From: Ensifer sp. IC4062
GTDB lineage: Bacteria > Pseudomonadota > Alphaproteobacteria > Rhizobiales > Rhizobiaceae
Direction: 5' to 3'
Assembly: GCF_020193575.1 (NCBI RefSeq)
Contig: NZ_JADYVD010000034.1
Coordinates: 1 to 64,000 of the forward strand
Length of the DNA: 64,000 bases
Shown here: in pieces, positions 56,751-64,000 of the stretch
How positions within the stretch are numbered: position 1 is the first letter of the stretch
Layout: each line of letters starts with the position of its first letter
The notes under the pieces: model-generated
The model's input: only the letters and a program-made list of their open reading frames with translations
What the model was told of the DNA's origin: nothing
The model's database searches: none
Made by a program: the position numbers and the translations under genes

Positions 56751-59090
56751 ATGTTTCTCGACGACGAAATCGCCGCTGCGCGCACGCGGCGCAACGAGGC
56801 GCGTTGGGGTTTCTATCTGGCGCTCGCCGCGCTCGCAGCGTGCATTGTGATGGTCCTCGGTCTGTTGGCGCAGGCTTCGGCTCAAGCGGCCGAACCCAGA
56901 GCGCAGCGGCTAGCTGGCTATGTACGCCCGAACGACATGGGGACCGGCGCACTACTCTTTCCTTCCAGGGAACCCGGCTATTTCGTCGAGGCGCCGCGGC
57001 TGGCAACAGACGTCGAGATAAACGTCAACGGTCCCGTCATCCGAACCCGCGTCACTCAGCGCTTCGAAAACCCGAGCAAGGGATGGGTCGAGGGTACCTA
57101 CGTCTTTCCGCTCCCCGAGGACTCCGCCGTCGATACGCTGAAGATGCAGATCGGCGACCGCTTCATCGAGGGAAAGATCAAGCCGCGCGCCGAGGCCAAG
57201 GAAATCTACGAACAGGCGAAGGCCGAGGGCAAGAAGGCCGCGCTTCTCGAGCAGCAGCGGCCAAACATCTTCACGAACCAAGTCGCCAACATCGGCCCAG
57301 GCGAAACCATCGTCGTGCAGATCGAGTATCAAAGCGGCGTTCGACAGTCCAACGGGGTCTTTTCATTCCGCTTCCCGATGGTCGTCGCGCCTCGTTACAA
57401 TCCGCATCCGATCGTCAACACGGTCGATATCGACGGCCATAGCGGCTATGCCGTGAGCGAGCCGGTTCCGGATCGGGAGAAGATCGAGGCGCCGGTACTC
57501 GATCCGAAGGAAAACGCCAAGGTCAATCCGGTAACCCTCAACGTCAACCTCAAGGCCGGGTTTCCGATCGCAAGTGTTACTTCCCCCTATCACGAGATCG
57601 AAACCGCATCACTCGACGAGCTCAGCCGCCGGATCACGCTGAAAAGTGGCAGCGTTCCGGCCGACAAGGATTTCGAACTGAGCTGGAAGGCGATCGAGGG
57701 CAAGAGCCCCTATGCCGGTCTCTTCCGCGAGACGGTGGGCGGCAAAACCTATCTGCTTGCCTTCGTGACACCGCCGTCCGCCGTCGAGGCCAACAAGGCG
57801 GTTAGACGCGAGGTTGTTTTCGTCATCGACAATTCCGGCTCGATGGCCGGCCCATCGATGGAACAGGCCAAGGAGAGTCTTGCGCTGGCGATTTCGCGAC
57901 TGGACGACGATGACCGCTTCAACGTCATCCGCTTCGACGACACGATGACCGTGCACTTTCCCGAACTCGTTGCCGCCACGCCCGACAAGCGCGAGGATGC
58001 CATCGCCTTCGTGCGCGCGCTTACGGCCGACGGCGGCACCGAAATGCTGCCGGCGCTGGAGGCGGCGCTTCGCACCCAGGGACCGGTAGAGCCCGGCGCC
58101 TTGCGCCAGGTGATTTTTCTTACCGACGGCGCGATTGGTAATGAGAGCCAGCTTTTCGACGAGATCCGCAACAGTCGCGGCGATGCCCGCGTCTTTACCG
58201 TCGGTATCGGTTCCGCTCCCAACAGCCATTTCATGACCAAGTGCGCCGAATATGGCCGCGGCACCTTCACCCTGATCGGCTCCGAGAGCGAGGTTGCCAC
58301 CCGCATGGGTGAGCTTTTCGAGAAACTCGAAAGCCCGGTCATGACCGAAATTTCGGCCACGTTTGACGGCGTTGCGGCCGCGAATATTAACCCCGACCCG
58401 ATGCCCGACCTTTACCGTGGCGAACCGCTGGCGCTGACGGCGGAACTTGCCGGCACCGCGCCGGAAGGCAAGCTCAGGATTGTTGGCAAGGCGGGAGACC
58501 AACCCTGGCGGGTCGAGATGGACATTGCCAAGGCGGCGGCTGGCGAAGGTATCACCAAGCTCTGGGCGCGCCGCAAGATAGATGATCTCGAAGCGAGCGC
58601 CGGCGCCATCGCAGACCCGGCCGAACTCGACCGACAGATCGAGACCGTCGCGCTGGCGCATCATCTCGTCTCGCGTGTCACCAGCCTTGTTGCAGTCGAC
58701 ATCACCCCTTCCCGCGCGGCCGGGGAACCGCTCGCTGGAGCCAAGGTGCCATTGAACCTTCCGGAGGGATGGGATTTCGGCAAGGTTTTTGGCAAGGACC
58801 CGGCCACCCCCGCCAAGATCGATGAACGGGAGGCGGCGGCGGGCAACCGGAGCGAACGCGCCATGCTTGTCGCAGACCGCATGGCGGCAGCGCCGACGGC
58901 GCGTGCAGCAAGCCTGATCGCCGAGGCGAACACCCAGGTGAACCTGCCGCAGACGGCAACCGAGGCTGACAGGCAGATTCTGATTGGCCTGATGCTGCTT
59001 GCCATTGCACTCCTGGCCGGCACGACCTTCGCTCTCTGGCGAGAACAGATCGCCGCGTTCATTGTCGCAAGGGTTCGCCGCCATGGCTGA
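56751..59090 (+). CDS. VIT and vWA domain protein, sortase substrate (marine proteobacterial sortase target type)
   Basis: 779 residues from ATG 56751. ATG 56721 gives ten more. An N-terminal TM/signal segment (about 20-45), a VIT domain (about 55-190, ending near PNIFTNQVANIGPG), then a vWA domain with MIDAS Asp360-x-Ser362-x-Ser364 (VIDNSGSMAGPS) and a helical C-terminal region. The C-terminus has LPQTA at 732-736, a TM helix and a basic end VRRHG, the sorting signal form. The adjacent sortase gene overlaps by eight bases, so it is the cognate enzyme. Such proteins are exported and probably processed at the inner membrane. Confidence 0.93.
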   Translation: MFLDDEIAAARTRRNEARWGFYLALAALAACIVMVLGLLAQASAQAAEPRAQRLAGYVRPNDMGTGALLFPSREPGYFVEAPRLATDVEINVNGPVIRTRVTQRFENPSKGWVEGTYVFPLPEDSAVDTLKMQIGDRFIEGKIKPRAEAKEIYEQAKAEGKKAALLEQQRPNIFTNQVANIGPGETIVVQIEYQSGVRQSNGVFSFRFPMVVAPRYNPHPIVNTVDIDGHSGYAVSEPVPDREKIEAPVLDPKENAKVNPVTLNVNLKAGFPIASVTSPYHEIETASLDELSRRITLKSGSVPADKDFELSWKAIEGKSPYAGLFRETVGGKTYLLAFVTPPSAVEANKAVRREVVFVIDNSGSMAGPSMEQAKESLALAISRLDDDDRFNVIRFDDTMTVHFPELVAATPDKREDAIAFVRALTADGGTEMLPALEAALRTQGPVEPGALRQVIFLTDGAIGNESQLFDEIRNSRGDARVFTVGIGSAPNSHFMTKCAEYGRGTFTLIGSESEVATRMGELFEKLESPVMTEISATFDGVAAANINPDPMPDLYRGEPLALTAELAGTAPEGKLRIVGKAGDQPWRVEMDIAKAAAGEGITKLWARRKIDDLEASAGAIADPAELDRQIETVALAHHLVSRVTSLVAVDITPSRAAGEPLAGAKVPLNLPEGWDFGKVFGKDPATPAKIDEREAAAGNRSERAMLVADRMAAAPTARAASLIAEANTQVNLPQTATEADRQILIGLMLLAIALLAGTTFALWREQIAAFIVARVRRHG

Positions 59091-59751
59091 CGATGATGAT
59101 TCGTCCGGCCAGCGCGCCGGTTTTCTTGCCAGACTGTCGGCAATCGAAACGGTCGTCGTGGCGATCATCGCCCTCATTGCGCTTGCCGGCCTGCTGCTGA
59201 TCGGCAAGGGCTTCTACATGAAGGCCAAGGCCGAGCTTTCGCAGGTCCTGTTGCGGAAGAGTTTCGAAGAACAGCTTCGCGGCGCTGCCGGTGGCAGGCC
59301 CTGGCCCTGGGCGGATTTCGAGACGGCGGCGGAGATCTCCGCACCTCGCATCAATCGCTCGGCGATCGTGCTTGCCGGCGCAAGCGGCGAGGCTCTCGCC
59401 TTTGGCCCGGCCTGGCTCGCCAACACGCCGCTCCCGGGCGATACAGGAACGTCCGTGATCGCCGCTCATCGCGACACGCATTTTCGCTGGCTGAAGGACG
59501 TGAGCCCCGGTGACCTCTTGGTGCTGACGCGCAAAGACGGCCGCCGCTTCATTTTCCGTGCCGGCGAAGGCCGTGTCGCCCGTTGGGACGAAAGCGGTAT
59601 CAACGCGTCGGCCAGCGGACACAACCTTGCACTCGCCACCTGCTGGCCCTTCGACGCCGTCGAACAGGGGCCGATGCGCTACATCGTCAATGCCGAACTC
59701 GTCGGCGAGCAACGCGCGGTTCCGCTCACCACCGGCTCGATCTCCCGATAA
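59083..59751 (+). CDS. class GN-type (Gram-negative) sortase
   Basis: 222 residues. N-terminal TM helix (about 21-42), then the sortase barrel with His129 (IAAHRDTHF), Cys187 (LATCWPF) and Arg200, the catalytic set. It begins eight bases before the end of the substrate gene and cleaves its LPQTA signal. Acceptor in Gram-negative cells is uncertain. Confidence 0.93.
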   Translation: MADDDDSSGQRAGFLARLSAIETVVVAIIALIALAGLLLIGKGFYMKAKAELSQVLLRKSFEEQLRGAAGGRPWPWADFETAAEISAPRINRSAIVLAGASGEALAFGPAWLANTPLPGDTGTSVIAAHRDTHFRWLKDVSPGDLLVLTRKDGRRFIFRAGEGRVARWDESGINASASGHNLALATCWPFDAVEQGPMRYIVNAELVGEQRAVPLTTGSISR

Positions 59752-59834
59752 ACCCGTTTTGATCCGATTTGACTTGAAAGACTTGCGCCTGCGCTCCAGC
59801 TTACCTCAAACGAAGGCGCAATCCGGAGAATGCT

Positions 59835-61025
59835 ATGCGGCGCTCGCTCTTTGGGGCAGGTTTGACGAACATCCCAACCCTATGGGCGTGGTCTGCGGCC
59901 CCTCTGTTTTCCGGTTTTCTCTGCCTTCTCGCCCCGCAAGCGGCGACCGCACAACGGGCGCAGGAATTTTCAACTCAGACCGGTACGGTTCTTGTCGAGA
60001 CGCTCGCGACCGGGCTCCGCCATCCCTGGGCCGTCGAGGTGATGCCGGACGGCGGCATCGTCGTCACCGAGCGCCCGGGACGGCTGCGCATCCTGCGCGA
60101 CGGCGAGCTGTCCGCCCCGATCGAGGGCGTGCCTGATGTGGCCGCTCGCGGCCAGGGCGGATTGCTCGATGTTGCCCTCGATCCGCAATTCGCAACCAAC
60201 CGCGTGCTTTATCTGACCTATTCCGCCAGCGACGGCGACGGCTATGGCACAGTGCTTGTGCGAGCGGCTCTCTCCGACGACCAGCGGCGCTTGACCGACG
60301 TGAAGGAACTGTTCCGGATGAGCAAGTTCACCGGCGGGGGCCAGCACTTCGGCTCGCGCATCGCCATCGACAAGGACGGCAGCCTGTTCTTCGGGATCGG
60401 TGACCGTGGTCAACGTGACCGCGCCCAGGACCCGCGCGACCATGCCGGCGCCATTCTGCACATCAATCCAGACGGCAGCATTCCGGCGGCCAACCCCTAT
60501 CGCGGCGGCACCGAGGGTCGGGCCGAGATTTGGTCGAAGGGGCACCGCAATCCGCAAGGCATCACCTTCGACCAGGGCGACGGCAAGCTCTTGACCGTCG
60601 AACACGGCGCGCGCGGCGGTGATGAAGTAAACAACCCGCAGCCTGGCAAGAACTACGGCTGGCCGGTGATCACCTATGGGAAAGACTACTCAGGCGCAGA
60701 AATCGGCGAAGGCACGACCAAGGAGGGCTTTGAACAGCCTCTCTACTATTGGGATCCGTCGATCGCGCCGGGGGCGCTCGCTGTTTACCGCGGCAGCATG
60801 TTTCCAGAATGGGACGGCGACCTTCTGATCGCGGCCCTGAAATATCAGTTGCTCGCGCGCCTGGAGCGGGACGAAAACGGCGCGATCACCTCCGAGGAAC
60901 GACTGTTCGACGGCGAATTCGGCCGCATTCGGGACGTGGTCGTCGCGCCGGACGGCGCGCTGCTGATGGTAACCGACGAAGACAATGGCGCTGTTCTCCG
61001 GGTCTCCAAGGCTCCTACGCAATAG
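59835..61025 (+). CDS. PQQ-dependent aldose sugar dehydrogenase-type protein
   Basis: 396 residues. Signal peptide (cleavage near AAT-AQR), then a six-bladed propeller: ATGLRHPWAVEVMPDGGIVV, GQGGLLDVALDP, GGGQHFGSRIAIDKDG, GHRNPQGITFDQGDG, EHGARGGDEVN and MVTDEDNGAVLRV. This matches YliI-type soluble aldose dehydrogenases which oxidise sugars in the periplasm with pyrroloquinoline quinone. PQQ synthesis genes are not in the window. Confidence 0.93.
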   Translation: MRRSLFGAGLTNIPTLWAWSAAPLFSGFLCLLAPQAATAQRAQEFSTQTGTVLVETLATGLRHPWAVEVMPDGGIVVTERPGRLRILRDGELSAPIEGVPDVAARGQGGLLDVALDPQFATNRVLYLTYSASDGDGYGTVLVRAALSDDQRRLTDVKELFRMSKFTGGGQHFGSRIAIDKDGSLFFGIGDRGQRDRAQDPRDHAGAILHINPDGSIPAANPYRGGTEGRAEIWSKGHRNPQGITFDQGDGKLLTVEHGARGGDEVNNPQPGKNYGWPVITYGKDYSGAEIGEGTTKEGFEQPLYYWDPSIAPGALAVYRGSMFPEWDGDLLIAALKYQLLARLERDENGAITSEERLFDGEFGRIRDVVVAPDGALLMVTDEDNGAVLRVSKAPTQ

Positions 61026-61084
61026 CGGCGTGCGGAGCAAATCCGGGAAAGGGCGTGACGCTCTTCGTCCGGAATCGCGTTGTT

Positions 61085-61522
61085 TCAACCCGTTCGAAGC
61101 GCTGCCCGCACCTCCTTGCGAAACATGAATTTGAGCCCCGACCACACCGGGTCGATGGCGCAGACCTTCACATCGACAAGATCGAGCGGCAGAAATATCT
61201 CGCGCAAGGTATCCTCGGTCAGATTCGTCGCAACCCCAGAAGTCCGTTTCGGCCACGAAACCCAGAACACTCCATCCGCCCTCAGCCCCGCGGTAAGCGC
61301 GTCGGCCTGGCTTTCGAGCGCAGTCCGGTCGGTTTCGAAGGTATGGATGTAGTCATAGCAGCGTGAGACGGTCCCGCCGATCGACGTGTCGGCGAGTACG
61401 AAGCCGGGAAAGGCAGCAATTTCAGGAAGGTTGGCCGGAACGGCGAGAAGCAGGGCGGCCTGCCCGTCGCGCAGGCCCAGCTTTTTTATAAGTGGTGTTC
61501 CGGAATAGCCTGCGTCGCTCAT
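61085..61522 (-). CDS. DUF3052-like protein
   Basis: 145 residues beginning MSDAGYSGTPLIKKLGLRDG. The text WVSWPKRTSGVATNLTEDTL and IDPVWSGLKFMFRKE matches the DUF3052 family. Function is unknown. Convergent with the sugar dehydrogenase. Confidence 0.87.
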   Translation of the reverse strand: MSDAGYSGTPLIKKLGLRDGQAALLLAVPANLPEIAAFPGFVLADTSIGGTVSRCYDYIHTFETDRTALESQADALTAGLRADGVFWVSWPKRTSGVATNLTEDTLREIFLPLDLVDVKVCAIDPVWSGLKFMFRKEVRAALRTG

Positions 61523-61705
61523 CGGGTCAGGTCAGGTCCCCAGAACGGGAGTCGTCATCGTCAAGTCGCCGGTTCCCCATAGAGGATGGCGGAGGATGAG
61601 GCTTGCCCGACAAAAACGCAAACGATAGAGCGGCTGTGCAATGACCGGAGCGACATGGCTTTGGATTGCCTCGATCCAAATCCGTCACGATCCGGGAGCA
61701 CAGCC

Positions 61706-62605
61706 GTGACTCGCCTTCAGGCCAATCTATTCCTGCTGTTTTCCGGCGCGATCTGGGGCGCCGGTTTTGTAGCCCAATCGACGGCGATGGAGGCAATCGG
61801 CCCGCTCTGGTTCATTGGCCTGCGTTTCGCGATCGCGACGATCGTCGCGCTACCGCTGGCCGTCGTCGAAGGAAGATTCGCCACGACGCCGCTTCCGCAA
61901 AAGTCGATCCGTAACTTCATTTTCATCGGCCTGGCGCTCTTCGGTGGCGCAGTGACGCAGCAGTTCGGGCTTCTGACCACTAGCGTCACCAATTCCGGCT
62001 TTCTGACGGGACTCTACGTCGTCTTCGTACCGATATTGACTGTCGTCTTCCTGCGCCGCAAGCCGCATTGGGTTATCTGGCCGGGTGCCCTGCTTGCCTC
62101 CTTCGGCATCTTCCTCTTGAGCGGCGGGGCACTTTCGAGCCTGACCGGCGGAGATCTTCTGACGATCGTCTGCGCGCTCTTCTGGGCAATCCAGATGCTG
62201 CTCGTCGGTATCTTCGCCTCCGATACGGGTCGTCCGATGCTGCTGTCGATGGTGCAATTCGCCGTCTGTGCCGTGCTTGGTTGCCTGTTCGCGGCCTTCA
62301 CCGAACCCTTAAGCCTCGAGGTGATCGAGAACGCCCTGCCCCAGATTCTTTACGCCGGCGTGTTTTCGAGTGGTGTCGCCTTCATCTGCCAGGTTGTCGG
62401 CCAGCGCTACACGACGGCGCCGCAGGCGGCGATCTTCCTGTCGAGCGAGGCCCTTTTCGCCGCCCTTTTCGGCGTGCTGCTGCTTGGCGAAATCATCACG
62501 CCGATCGGTTATCTCGGCTGTGCCGTCATTTTCGTCGCGATGCTGGCCGTCGAACTCATTCCGGAATTGGCGAAAAGGCGCCAGGAAGCGGAAGCAGCAG
62601 CTTGA
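61706..62605 (+). CDS. EamA-family (DMT) transporter
   Basis: 299 residues from GTG 61706 (GGGAG upstream). ATG 61655 or 61586 would add N-terminal text without family similarity. Ten TM helices in two EamA repeats, with FSGAIWGAGFVAQSTAMEAIG near the start and YTTAPQAAIFLSSEALFAAL in the second half. Drug/metabolite transporters export amino acids or metabolites. The substrate cannot be named. Divergent from DUF3052. Confidence 0.9.
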   Translation: MTRLQANLFLLFSGAIWGAGFVAQSTAMEAIGPLWFIGLRFAIATIVALPLAVVEGRFATTPLPQKSIRNFIFIGLALFGGAVTQQFGLLTTSVTNSGFLTGLYVVFVPILTVVFLRRKPHWVIWPGALLASFGIFLLSGGALSSLTGGDLLTIVCALFWAIQMLLVGIFASDTGRPMLLSMVQFAVCAVLGCLFAAFTEPLSLEVIENALPQILYAGVFSSGVAFICQVVGQRYTTAPQAAIFLSSEALFAALFGVLLLGEIITPIGYLGCAVIFVAMLAVELIPELAKRRQEAEAAA

Positions 62606-63282
62606 TACGACTTACGCGGCAAGCATCTTCTGTACTGCGCGCAAGGTGAACTTTACGGTATTACTTATTACTGTCCAATCGCGCCTATTTTGCTTCGGAA
62701 TGAGACAGCCGTGCCGGACCGCGGGCGGACTTTGCAGTTTTTCTTGTAGATTTTCTGCAAAGTTTGACGGCAGAGCTTCGCCGCATGCGGAACATGAGAC
62801 ATATCAGGCGCTTGCGATTCTTCGAACGAAATTGCGCAAAGCCGCAGTGTGATCGAGAACGACAAAATATGGCGCAAACAGTCAAGTCTTGCCATGGTCG
62901 TGTTCAAAAAGCTGTGATTTCAACAGCTTGCGACGCGTTCAGAATATCCCACGCCGGAACGGCAACTGATCGGTTTTCGAGCAATGAGAAGCGGCAATAC
63001 CTCGTCAGAAAAGTTTTGCTTGCCAATTCAAAATAAACCCATCACTCTTACTGTGTTCGGGCAATCTGCGAACACGGGAAGATCTTGAATTATAAGCGGG
63101 CCGGAGACGCAAGCCACTCCGGGCGGCCAGACTGGGGGAGGCTTGTTTTCCCTTGTTATGGCTGGTCGCGATAACAGGACCCTTTCCTCAAACGTCGAGA
63201 ACTGCCTGCCCCCACGCCCATTTTGGGCAAACTGCAATGCTGCCCGCGCCGTCAAGCGGGTGGAGAGAAAAGGACCTGACGC
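62606..63282. other. long leader and promoter region of the cold-shock gene
   Basis: 677 bases with no coding sequence I can support. Several open frames run through it without family matches. AT-rich patches (for example TTACTTATTACTG near 62660) and the stretch 63040-63282 may be a long 5' leader of the cold-shock mRNA. Confidence 0.45.
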
Positions 63283-63498
63283 ATGGCCGAAACTGGCACT
63301 GTAAAATTCTTCAACACCGACAAAGGTTTTGGTTTCATCAAGCCTGACAACGGTGGTGCAGACATCTTCGTACATATTTCTGCCGTGCAGGCTTCGGGCC
63401 TGAGCGGCCTTACGGAAAATCAGAAGGTAAGCTTCGATACCGAACCGGATCGCCGCGGCAAAGGCCCGAAGGCGGTCAACCTGCAGATCGCCGGCTGA
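63283..63498 (+). CDS. cspA: CspA-family cold-shock protein
   Basis: 71 residues. Single OB-fold cold-shock domain with RNP1 KGFGFI (about residues 14-19) and RNP2 DIFVHIS. Starts MAETGTVKFFNTDKGFGFI. It binds single-stranded RNA/DNA and helps RNA folding. The ribosome binding site AGAAAAGG lies just before it. A strong terminator follows. Confidence 0.95.
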   Translation: MAETGTVKFFNTDKGFGFIKPDNGGADIFVHISAVQASGLSGLTENQKVSFDTEPDRRGKGPKAVNLQIAG

Positions 63499-63535
63499 TA
63501 CGGCCTCTGCTGAAACATTTAAGTTAAAGTTGCAG

Positions 63536-63559
63536 CCCGGCAAATTTGCCGGGTTTTTT
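63536..63559 (+). terminator. intrinsic terminator of cspA
   Basis: CCCGGCAAATTTGCCGGG, a perfect 18-base palindrome, followed by TTTTTT. It lies 37 bases after the cspA stop. Confidence 0.92.
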
Positions 63560-63649
63560 CATTCAGGCTACGTTCAGTTTGAGAGCCCTAGAGTCGGTTC
63601 ATGATGAAAACCGGAACTGATTCCGGCCCAATGCATAGGATGAAGCCCC

Positions 63650-64000
63650 ATGAACAAATTCATCAAAGCCGCTGTTCTCTCGGTTGCCGCTGCCACCGTG
63701 GTTCTCCCGACCTTCGGTACCGCCCAAGCAGGAGATCACGATGATGCATGGGCAGCGGGCGCCGTGGGTCTGGTCACAGGCACGCTCATCGGCGGCGCGA
63801 TCGCCTCGCAGCCGCAGCCGCGCTACTACAGCGAGCCAGTCTATGTGGATCCGGAACCCGAATATTATGAGCCGCGTCCAGTCTACCGCCCGGTTTACCA
63901 GGCTCGGCCGGTCTATCGCCGGGTTGCTGTCGAAAGCTACGGTCTCGAACCCTGGACACCAGCGTGGTACCGCTATTGCTCGCAGCGCTACCGCTCGTTC
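63650..64000 (+). CDS. BA14K-family exported protein (3' end outside window)
   Basis: 117 residues up to the window end, still open. A signal peptide (MNKFIKAAVLSVAAATVVLP...AQA) is followed by AAGAVGLVTGTLIGGAIAS (a TM-like Gly-rich segment) and a Tyr/Pro-rich region (YSEPVYVDPEPEYYEPRPVY). The end WYRYCSQRYRSF is the start of the BA14K domain found in rhizobia and Brucella, a cell-envelope protein possibly with lectin-like activity. Confidence 0.88.
   Translation, partial: MNKFIKAAVLSVAAATVVLPTFGTAQAGDHDDAWAAGAVGLVTGTLIGGAIASQPQPRYYSEPVYVDPEPEYYEPRPVYRPVYQARPVYRRVAVESYGLEPWTPAWYRYCSQRYRSF

Noticed and set aside
57609-59207. Open frame of 532 codons opposite the sortase substrate
   Set aside because: Antisense to a clear VIT/vWA protein and sortase start. 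No family match.
63028-63543. Minus-strand open frame covering cspA
   Set aside because: Shadow of the cold-shock gene and its terminator.

Overview
The window is high-GC alphaproteobacterial DNA of rhizobial type, most likely Sinorhizobium/Ensifer or a close relative. This rests on FixL/FixK-type oxygen regulation, a BA14K-family protein, DUF6634, a RIME-like intergenic repeat, and the core genes dnaG, yqeY, carA and aatA. It has two parts. Positions 1 to about 47,358 look like an accessory island, because the right edge cuts a recQ gene after its 158th codon. From there to the end the genes look like ordinary chromosome.

The left edge (1-2,055) holds the proline-rich end of an unknown protein followed 12 bases later by a UvrD-like helicase. 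Positions 2.5-41.9 kb form a low-oxygen and stress island. At its centre (21.6-24.9 kb) is an OmpR-type regulator of FxkR type, divergent from a FixK/FNR-type regulator and a hybrid kinase with a FixL-type haem PAS domain. A perfect FxkR K-box (GTTACA-N4-GTTACA) lies in the divergent promoter. Around this core I found twelve FixK/FNR boxes (TTGA[TCG]-N4-[ACG]TCAA), nearly all 30-170 bases upstream of a gene. The targets are a Met-rich Spy-like protein, CBS-BON, CopA-like ATPase, Hsp20, a DegP-like protease, a beta-CASP nuclease, an ornithine carbamoyltransferase-like protein, a Pat-like acetyltransferase, two universal stress proteins, a PNPOx-like protein, a BON/P-type ATPase pair, an APH/kinase and an alpha/beta hydrolase. 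Sensor, relay, regulator and regulon therefore sit together.

Several island genes are decayed. ackA, upstream of the phosphoketolase gene xfp, has lost most of its interior. A DUF4010 membrane gene is frameshifted. The ornithine carbamoyltransferase paralogue keeps its fold but has lost its carbamoyl-phosphate-binding residues. A P1B-5 (Nia-type) metal ATPase with a C-terminal hemerythrin domain also lies here.

Positions 42-47.3 kb hold a cytochrome c, a split YeeE-type sulfur transporter, an IS3-family remnant, and a three-gene module next to the recQ breakpoint: an XRE regulator divergent from DUF6634 and a soluble AAA+ protein with an FtsH-type (M41) zinc peptidase domain. I consider this module the best candidate for an undescribed system.

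The right part (47.8-64 kb) holds dnaG, yqeY, carA, a LysR/SDR/reductase divergon, aatA, a Gram-negative sortase with its LPQTA substrate, a PQQ-type sugar dehydrogenase, a DUF3052 protein, an EamA transporter, a cold-shock gene with a strong terminator, and the start of a BA14K protein. I saw no tRNA, rRNA or CRISPR array.
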